Positions 58,975 to 64,000 of a DNA stretch of 64,000 bases are shown piece by piece (within the stretch, counting starts at the first letter, position 1; each line of letters opens with the position of its first letter). The position numbers and the translations under genes are program-made. The notes below the pieces were generated by a model, which was given only the letters and a program-made list of their open reading frames with translations, searched no databases and was not told where the DNA came from. Origin of the DNA: DASZMX01 sp035551475 (GTDB taxonomy: Bacteria; Verrucomicrobiota; Verrucomicrobiia; Limisphaerales; Palsa-1400); NCBI GenBank assembly GCA_035551475.1, contig DASZMX010000107.1, positions 25,304 to 89,303 on the forward strand, in the 5' to 3' direction.

Positions 58975-59887
58975 CAATGCGGCCCGTGAGCCCGGGCAGC
59001 GCCAGAACCGTCACATGCCCCACGCGCCGGCGCCAGACCTCGGGCCCGCCCCAGGCCTGGGCCAGTTCCTCAACGGTTTCGGCGGGGACGAAAAGATCAT
59101 AGGCCGCCTCGATCAGCAGAATTTTTTCTTTGGCCACCAAAGGCGGGGAAGCCAGCAGGTTCAGACGGCCGAAGGCGACGGGACGGCCATTGATCGCGGC
59201 GGCCAGGGATTGGCAGAAGGCGGCTTCCTGAATCATGCGATCGAGCCGCGACACCGGCACGACCAGGACTGCCGCATCCAAATGCGGTTCATGGCAAACC
59301 GCCAAACCGCCGAGCCAGCCGCCCAGCGAAATGCCGAACAGCCCTAGGTGCGGGCAGCCCTGTGCGCGCAGCCAGTGCGTCAAGGCGCCGATTTCCGCCA
59401 CCGCCTGCGCCGCGGCTTCCGCGGTGCGCCGGATGTTCGCGCACAGAAAATCGCGCGCCACGCCCGCTTCGCGCCCGGGACGCCGCTGGAAATGGTAGGG
59501 CAATTCAAACGTGAGCGCATTCAATCCGACGCGGTTGAATTGGCGCGCCAACCCCGGAAAACGCAGAAAGTGGTTCGGCGCGTCGTTCCAACCATGGATG
59601 AGAATCACCGCCGGACGCTCCCGCCAATCCAGCCCCGACCGATACAGACGCCCAAAAACCCGATGGTTCGACGCAAACGGCGAGGGCTCGGGCGAAGCGA
59701 AGTGGAAGTCGTGATCGTTGATGAACTGCAACTCGGGGGTGACGCATTTGGCGGTGAGAAAATCCCTCGACTGCACCAGCGCCGCTGCTTCCTCGAGGCA
59801 GCAATCGACACCCGCCGCCGGGGCCATGCGCGACGCGGCAAATTGGATTGCCAACCAGTCGAGTGTCTTCCAAAACGGGCCTATCAC
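58859..59887 (-). CDS. Alpha/beta hydrolase, cytoplasmic
   Basis: A 342-residue hydrolase (GTG at 59887; an ATG at 59827 is possible). The nucleophile is S188 in GLFGISLGG; AVILIHGWNDAP (~94-105) is the oxyanion-hole strand. A catalytic Asp is likely in EAAYDLFVPAE and a His in RRVGHVTVLAL. The last ~25 residues (KHTSSCQDNTSAADPP) are low complexity and lie antisense to the end of mpg. No signal peptide is seen. Substrate unknown. It is divergent from the DUF1080 lipoprotein. Confidence 0.83.
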   Translation of the reverse strand: MIGPFWKTLDWLAIQFAASRMAPAAGVDCCLEEAAALVQSRDFLTAKCVTPELQFINDHDFHFASPEPSPFASNHRVFGRLYRSGLDWRERPAVILIHGWNDAPNHFLRFPGLARQFNRVGLNALTFELPYHFQRRPGREAGVARDFLCANIRRTAEAAAQAVAEIGALTHWLRAQGCPHLGLFGISLGGWLGGLAVCHEPHLDAAVLVVPVSRLDRMIQEAAFCQSLAAAINGRPVAFGRLNLLASPPLVAKEKILLIEAAYDLFVPAETVEELAQAWGGPEVWRRRVGHVTVLALPGLTGRIVKWMAAQLREPAAKHTSSCQDNTSAADPPLSSNPHGSS

Positions 59888-59928
59888 AATATATTGAATT
59901 TAAGCCGGGCCGTCCTAAACTTCGAGCC

Positions 59929-60660
59929 GTGAAATTGCTTAAAGCAGCGGTCGCGTGCGCGCTTTCGGGAACGATAATGCTGGGTGGTTGCGCCTCCGGG
60001 CCTGGGTCCTCGCCGGCTCCCGCGCCGCCGTCCGCCGCCGTCACCAACGCTCCCGCCGCTCCGGCGGTGGAGACGGCGAAGCCCAGCCTGCCGTGGAGCA
60101 CGGAGTGGACGGAGCTTTTCAATGGGCGGGACCTTTCGAACTGGGCCGTGACGGATTTTGTGGCGCATGGCCCCGTGAAAGTGGAGTCGGAGCAAATCAA
60201 ACTCGGCGCCGGCGCCATCATGACGGGCATTAATTGGACCAACGGCGCGCTGCCGAAAACCGATTACGAAATTTCGCTCGAGGCGTTGAAATCCGATGGC
60301 GTGGACTTTTTCTGCGGGCTGACGTTTCCAGTGGGTGATTCCTATTGCAGTTTGATTTTGGGCGGCTGGGGTGGGGCGGTCGCGGGCTTGTCCAGTTTGG
60401 ACGACTTGGACGCCTCGGAAAACGAGACCAGCAAACACATGTTTTTCGAGGTGGGCCGCTGGTATGCCGTCCGGATGCGCGTCACGACGGCGAAGATCGA
60501 GGCTTGGGTCGATCACGAAAAAATTGTGGATGTCGGCATTGCCGGCCGCAAAGTGTCGTTGCGCCCGGGGCCGATTGAATTTTGCAAACCGCTCGGCCTG
60601 GCCACTTACCAGACCGGCGCCGCCGCCCGGGATTTTAAATTGCGTTTGACCAAGCCTTGA
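59929..60660 (+). CDS. DUF1080 (3-keto-disaccharide-hydrolase-like) lipoprotein
   Basis: A 243-residue lipoprotein from a GTG at 59929; the signal peptide ends in a lipobox (IMLGGC). After an Ala/Pro-rich linker, the DUF1080 domain shows WTELFNGRDLSNWAVTD, then SDGVDFFCGLTFPVGDSYCS and FFEVGRWYAVRMRVTTAKIE, typical of the beta-jelly-roll family that in some Bacteroidetes members hydrolyses 3-keto-sugars. Its stop overlaps the trmB start (TTGA). Confidence 0.88.
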   Translation: MKLLKAAVACALSGTIMLGGCASGPGSSPAPAPPSAAVTNAPAAPAVETAKPSLPWSTEWTELFNGRDLSNWAVTDFVAHGPVKVESEQIKLGAGAIMTGINWTNGALPKTDYEISLEALKSDGVDFFCGLTFPVGDSYCSLILGGWGGAVAGLSSLDDLDASENETSKHMFFEVGRWYAVRMRVTTAKIEAWVDHEKIVDVGIAGRKVSLRPGPIEFCKPLGLATYQTGAAARDFKLRLTKP

Positions 60661-61259
60661 CCTCTCCGATCATTTTTCTGGCGGAATCGATTGTAGAGCG
60701 GCTGAATCTGGCTCCGCTCTTTCCCGTGGCGCAACCGTTGGAAGTCGAATTAGGCAGCGGCGACGGCTCCTTCCTGGCGCAATACGCGGCGCGGCATCCC
60801 GAGCGCAATTTCATCGGCGTGGAGCGGTTGCTCGGGCGGCTCCGCAAATTGGAGCGCAAATCGCAGCGGGCCGGGCTGTCAAACCTTCGCGCCATTCGAT
60901 TGGAGGCGGCGTATTTTTTGGAATGGCTGCTCCCGCGCCACTCGGTCACAGCGCTGCATGTTTATTTTCCCGATCCCTGGCCCAAACGCAAGCATCGCAA
61001 GCACCGCCTCATTAACGACCGTTTTCCCTTGCTCGCGCGGGACGTCCTCGCGCCGGAGGGCATGGTCTATCTGCGCACCGACGACGCCGATTATTTCGCG
61101 CAGATGCAGACAGTGTTTGCCGCCAGTCCGCTCTTTACCTGCGCGGAAACTCCCGACGAATTGGCGGCGGTGGTCACCGATTTTGAACGCAACTTTCACA
61201 AACAAGGAGTCGGAACGCGCCGCGCCGCCTATCGTCTCAAGCCAGTCGCTCGCCAATAA
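60657..61259 (+). CDS. trmB: tRNA (guanine-N7-)-methyltransferase
   Basis: Makes m7G46 in tRNA. The 200-residue protein has the SAM motif EVELGSGDGSF (~29-39) and the signature HVYFPDPWPKRKHRKHRLI (~101-119). The only sensible start is TTG at 60657, overlapping the previous stop; an internal start would cut the N-terminal region. Its 3' end overlaps the convergent toxin gene by 23 bases. Confidence 0.92.
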   Translation: MTSPIIFLAESIVERLNLAPLFPVAQPLEVELGSGDGSFLAQYAARHPERNFIGVERLLGRLRKLERKSQRAGLSNLRAIRLEAAYFLEWLLPRHSVTALHVYFPDPWPKRKHRKHRLINDRFPLLARDVLAPEGMVYLRTDDADYFAQMQTVFAASPLFTCAETPDELAAVVTDFERNFHKQGVGTRRAAYRLKPVARQ

Positions 61260-61644
61260 ATAAAGCGTGCGGAATCCCTCGGTCAAACGTGACCAATTGC
61301 AGCGAGTTTTTCCGCGCCAGTTCGAGCAGATGTCCGTCGGTGATGGATTGAGGTCTTTTCACGAAGGCCGGAAGTTGCGCCACGCCTACATCGTCTGAGA
61401 TCAATTCAAATCGAACCTTGGACGAAGCCTTCAGGGCGTCGAGCGCTTGTTTGGCCGTTCCCACATCCGGCTGCAAACCCGTCATCACTGTCACCCGGAC
61501 AAAGCCAATCTCCGTGATTGAACAGGTGTGAAACCCGCGGGCTCCGGCCACGACAGACATGAACCACTGCCGGGCTACGCCATGAAAGACATGCCCCGTA
61601 TGCGCCAAGGCGATCAAGGCATTGACGTCCAAAAGGTATCTCAT
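61237..61644 (-). CDS. VapC-like PIN-domain toxin
   Basis: A 135-residue PIN-domain ribonuclease, the likely toxin of a type II toxin-antitoxin pair. Metal-binding acidic residues are in place: D6 (RYLLDVNALIAL), E45 (SITEIGF), D103 (SITDGHLLELA) and D121 (VTFDRG). It starts 4 bases inside the antitoxin gene (TGA/ATG overlap), as is usual for vapBC. It converges with trmB. Confidence 0.9.
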   Translation of the reverse strand: MRYLLDVNALIALAHTGHVFHGVARQWFMSVVAGARGFHTCSITEIGFVRVTVMTGLQPDVGTAKQALDALKASSKVRFELISDDVGVAQLPAFVKRPQSITDGHLLELARKNSLQLVTFDRGIPHALFIGERLA

Positions 61645-61895
61645 GGGAAATCCGCCAACGCTGCCCGGACATCGTCACTCGAAACCTTCACCTCCCCGGG
61701 TGATTTCGTGATGCGTAAACCTGTCGCCGGATCCATTACTATCTTCGGACGTTCCCGGTGGCGCGGCTCTAGTTTCAAGATAATGACGTCTCCCTCCACA
61801 TGGCAGGTGAATTTGGCGCCCGGTCGCAATTGCAGCCGCGTGCGGGCTTGTTTGGGCAAAACCACTTGCCCTTTGCTGGATAAAGTCACAACCAT
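61641..61895 (-). CDS. AbrB/SpoVT-like antitoxin (VapB-type)
   Basis: An 84-residue protein with an N-terminal swapped-hairpin AbrB DNA-binding domain (VVTLSSKGQVVLPKQARTRL, then GAKFTCHVEGDVIIL) and a C-terminal toxin-binding tail (MDPATGLRITKSPGEVKVSS). It precedes and overlaps the PIN toxin gene, so the module is likely autoregulated. Tandem octamers lie at the promoter-proximal side of its start. Confidence 0.9.
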   Translation of the reverse strand: MVVTLSSKGQVVLPKQARTRLQLRPGAKFTCHVEGDVIILKLEPRHRERPKIVMDPATGLRITKSPGEVKVSSDDVRAALADFP

Positions 61896-61896
61896 C

Positions 61897-61912
61897 GTCT
61901 TACCGTCTTACC
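61897..61912. repeat. Tandem octamer upstream of the antitoxin start
   Basis: GTCTTACC repeated twice in tandem (61897-61904, 61905-61912) with a partial third (GTTC), on the minus strand read as GGTAAGAC repeats immediately before the antitoxin ATG at 61893-61895. They may be an operator for the AbrB-like antitoxin or part of its ribosome-binding region. Confidence 0.55.
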
Positions 61913-62001
61913 GTTCTTCGAGTAAGTCAAGCTCACTCTGAAAGTGATTTCTAGGCCCTGCGATGGCGCAAAATGCGGCAACCCCTAAAAATTTTCCGGG
62001 A

Positions 62002-62030
62002 TTGCGTTTGAACAAACTGGGCTTTACTAA
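62002..62030 (+). promoter_or_regulatory. Candidate sigma70-type promoter of the Gld-like ABC operon
   Basis: TTGCGT (-35) and TACTAA (-10) with a 17-base spacer, 47 bases before the ATG at 62078. The match is reasonable at both boxes. It lies in the 182-base gap after the toxin-antitoxin pair; nothing else stands out in that gap. Confidence 0.4.
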
Positions 62031-62077
62031 AGTCAATTCCATCACATGCTGTCCTTGATGGCTGAGCACGTTTCTTA

Positions 62078-63052
62078 ATGATTAAAGTCGATAACTTGAG
62101 CAAGGCGTTCGGGCCCAAGGTGGCCGTAAACCATATTTCGTTCACCGTCGAACGGGGCGAAGTGCTGGGATTCCTCGGGCCGAACGGGGCCGGCAAATCC
62201 ACCACGATGCGGATGCTGACCGGCTTTATTCCACCCACCGAAGGCAAAATTTCCGTGGGCGGCTTTGACATGCTGGCCAATCCCATCGCGGCCAAGCGCC
62301 TGATTGGTTATCTGCCCGAAAACGCCCCCGCCTACGCCGATATGACGGTGTGGGGGTTTTTAAATTTTATCGCTGAAGTCCGCGGTTTGCGGGGCGAAGA
62401 AAAAAAGCGCGCGGTGCATCGCGCCGTGGAAATGTGCTTTTTGGAGGCGGTTTTGCATCAGAGCGTGGACACGCTTTCCAAGGGGTACCGGCACCGCACC
62501 TGTTTTGCCCAATCGATCATCCATGACCCGGATGTCCTCGTGCTCGACGAGCCGACTGACGGCCTGGATCCGAACCAGAAGCACGAGGTGCGCGGCTTGA
62601 TCCGCCGCATGGGCGAGCGCAAGGCGATCATTTTCTCGACCCACATTCTTGAGGAAGTGGAAGCGGCTTGTTCGCGCGCCATTATCATTGACCGCGGCCA
62701 GATCGTGGCCAACGGCACGCCCGACGAACTCAAACGACGTTCCGAGCAATCCGGCGTGGTGCTGCTGGTCGTGCGGGAGGCGAGCGGAAAAGCGGTGCAG
62801 GAACGGTTGGCCGGACTGGCGCAGGCGCGCCGCACCGCCATCGTCAAAGAAGAAAACGGCCGGGTCTGGGCGCGGGTTTATCCGCGCGGCGAAATGCCCG
62901 ACGGCGATTTGGCCCGGGCGGTCTCGCAGGCGGCCAATGGTTGGACCCTCGAGGAATTGCACACGGAAGTCGGGCGTCTGGACGACGTTTTCCGCAGCAT
63001 CACCCTCTCTGATGTTTCCACCAAATCAGGCACGAACGAAAGCAAGTCATGA
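62078..63052 (+). CDS. ABC transporter ATP-binding protein (GldA-like)
   Basis: A 324-residue ATPase with Walker A GPNGAGKST (34-42), signature LSKGYRH (133-139) and Walker B VLVLDEPTDGLDP (153-165). The C-terminal ~90 residues after the ATPase (EASGKAVQERLAGLAQARRT, LDDVFRSITLSD) match the DUF4162-like extension of ABC-2 ATPases such as GldA. It forms an operon with the permease and GldG-like protein, overlapping the next gene by 4 bases. Confidence 0.92.
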   Translation: MIKVDNLSKAFGPKVAVNHISFTVERGEVLGFLGPNGAGKSTTMRMLTGFIPPTEGKISVGGFDMLANPIAAKRLIGYLPENAPAYADMTVWGFLNFIAEVRGLRGEEKKRAVHRAVEMCFLEAVLHQSVDTLSKGYRHRTCFAQSIIHDPDVLVLDEPTDGLDPNQKHEVRGLIRRMGERKAIIFSTHILEEVEAACSRAIIIDRGQIVANGTPDELKRRSEQSGVVLLVVREASGKAVQERLAGLAQARRTAIVKEENGRVWARVYPRGEMPDGDLARAVSQAANGWTLEELHTEVGRLDDVFRSITLSDVSTKSGTNESKS

Positions 63053-63798
63053 GCGCAACCCAGAATATCAAGACCATCGCCAAGCGGGAATTGGGCGAAT
63101 ATTTTTCCTCGCCGCTGGCCTACGTGGTCATCGTCATTTTTTTATTGTTGATCGGCTTCTTCACCTTCAGCCGCGCCGGCGGTTTTTTTGAGCGCGGCCA
63201 GGCCAGCCTGGACATGCCGTTTTTCGCCTGGCATCCGTGGCTTTATCTGTTCCTTGTCCCGGCTGTAGGTATGAGACTGTGGGCGGAAGAGCGCCGGGTG
63301 GGGACGCTGGAATTATTATTTACGATGCCGATCACGGCGGGCGAAGCCATCATTGGGAAATTCCTGGCGTCGTGGATTTTCCTGGCGGTGGCCCTGGTCT
63401 TGACCTTCCCGGTGGTGATCACGGTCAATTACCTGGGAACGGCCGACAACGGGGTCATCCTCTGCGCCTATATTGGAAGCTGGCTGATGGGCGGCGCCTA
63501 CCTGGCGATCAGTTGCATTACCTCGGCCATCACCCGCAATCAGGTCATCAGTTTCATTGTGTCATTCATGATTTGCCTGGCGCTGGTGCTGTGCGGCTGG
63601 CCGCCGGTCACGGATTTCTTTACGCGCTGGGACAAGCCGTGGCTCGTCAACATCATTTCTTCGCTCAGCGTGATGTCGCATTTCGAATGGTTCATGAAGG
63701 GCGTGCTCGATTCCCGGGACATCATTTATTTCCTGTCGATCATTGGGTTTTCCCTGTTCACCACCGGCGTGATCCTGCGCAGCCATCGGGCGGGTTAG
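63049..63798 (+). CDS. ABC-2-type permease (GldF-like)
   Basis: A 249-residue membrane protein with six helices (e.g. PLAYVVIVIFLLLIGFFTFS, GAYLAISCITSAITRN, LLFTMPITAGEAIIGKFL between helices 2 and 3). This is the ABC-2 permease family that pairs with GldA-type ATPases. The ATG overlaps the ATPase stop by 4 bases. In Bacteroidetes GldAFG supports gliding; in other phyla its role is unknown. Confidence 0.9.
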   Translation: MSATQNIKTIAKRELGEYFSSPLAYVVIVIFLLLIGFFTFSRAGGFFERGQASLDMPFFAWHPWLYLFLVPAVGMRLWAEERRVGTLELLFTMPITAGEAIIGKFLASWIFLAVALVLTFPVVITVNYLGTADNGVILCAYIGSWLMGGAYLAISCITSAITRNQVISFIVSFMICLALVLCGWPPVTDFFTRWDKPWLVNIISSLSVMSHFEWFMKGVLDSRDIIYFLSIIGFSLFTTGVILRSHRAG

Positions 63799-63813
63799 AA
63801 TTTCACAGTTACC

Positions 63814-64000
63814 ATGAGAGAGAAAAATCTGAGCAGAATGCTTTATTCGACGGCGGGCGTGATCGTTATGTTCGCCATCCTCGTCGCGTTTTATATCGTG
63901 ACCAGCGCCGTCAAGCAGCGGGTGGATTTGACGCATGAAAAGGCCTACACCCTCTCGCCGGGCACGAAGAAAATACTCGCCAAGTTGGACACGAAAGTGA
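63814..64000 (+). CDS. GldG-like ABC transporter auxiliary protein, N-terminal part (runs off the window)
   Basis: The first 62 residues are visible: one membrane helix (GVIVMFAILVAFYIVTS) and the start of an extracytoplasmic domain with VDLTHEKAYTLSPGTKKILA, the hallmark of GldG/DUF4350 proteins that follow GldF. The start ATG follows the permease stop by 15 bases. The rest of the gene is beyond 64000. Confidence 0.85.
   Translation, partial: MREKNLSRMLYSTAGVIVMFAILVAFYIVTSAVKQRVDLTHEKAYTLSPGTKKILAKLDTKV

Noticed and set aside
1..64000. tRNA or rRNA genes
   Set aside because: No cloverleaf or rRNA-like segment was recognised by eye; coding density leaves little room.
1..64000. CRISPR arrays, insertion sequences, prophage or integrase genes
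   Set aside because: No repeat-spacer pattern, transposase or integrase motif was seen.

Overview
The window is a piece of a GC-rich, densely packed chromosome from a Gram-negative bacterium. The best guess is the phylum Verrucomicrobiota (Pedosphaera/Limisphaerales-like). This placement is inferred from gene content: secreted PQQ-type beta-propeller proteins, DUF1080, ThuA and YHYH proteins, Kdo-pathway kdsD, and many proteins with LamG-like or TPR architecture. No rRNA or tRNA gene is visible to confirm it. No gene-free stretch exceeds about 300 bases, most same-strand neighbours overlap by 4 bases or lie a few bases apart, and several convergent pairs overlap at their 3' ends.

Layout. 1-2028 (+): end of an MFS transporter, nadC, birA. 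14427-2029 (-): twelve genes in one direction: two NDP-sugar SDR enzymes, a cytidylyltransferase/PfkB-kinase fusion, a zinc dehydrogenase, a split transketolase, a HAD-kinase fusion, a methyltransferase, a glycosyltransferase, the nickel-pincer cofactor genes larB and larC, and a second glycosyltransferase. This looks like a pathway that builds and transfers an unusual nucleotide-activated sugar or polyol. It is the best candidate here for an undescribed system. 14.5-24.6 kb: miaE and a proteostasis neighbourhood (M48 and M3 peptidases, Hsp20, Lon), then a LolA-like secreted protein, a TPR membrane protein and a lipoprotein. 24.8-28.7 kb: a very large FtsX-type permease with no ATPase next to it, coupled to a secreted LamG-like protein. 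28.7-33.2 kb: a DsrE pair facing away from a cyclic-nucleotide-domain histidine kinase, then mutL and a NarL-type response regulator. 33.2-40.1 kb (-): a probable five-gene operon (two secreted propeller proteins, DUF3311, a sodium:solute symporter, a PaaK/EhpF-like acyl-adenylating enzyme) divergent from a MarR regulator. 40.8-43.6 kb: Ku and small hypotheticals, including a gene tail duplicated around a DUF6968 gene. 43.6-49 kb: YHYH protein, gcvP, ThuA protein. 49-53.4 kb (+): secreted proteins, glcF, kdsD, a secreted esterase. 53.4-57.8 kb: MFS transporter and dapF, then an ECF sigma/anti-sigma/DUF3106 cassette. 57.8-61.9 kb: DUF488, 3-methyladenine glycosylase, alpha/beta hydrolase, DUF1080 lipoprotein, trmB, a VapBC-type toxin-antitoxin pair. 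62.1-64 kb (+): a GldA/GldF/GldG-like ABC system running off the end.

Starts were chosen by homology and spacing. GTG and TTG starts are used where no better codon exists, and Shine-Dalgarno sequences are generally weak. All functional calls come from motif recognition by eye; no database search was run.
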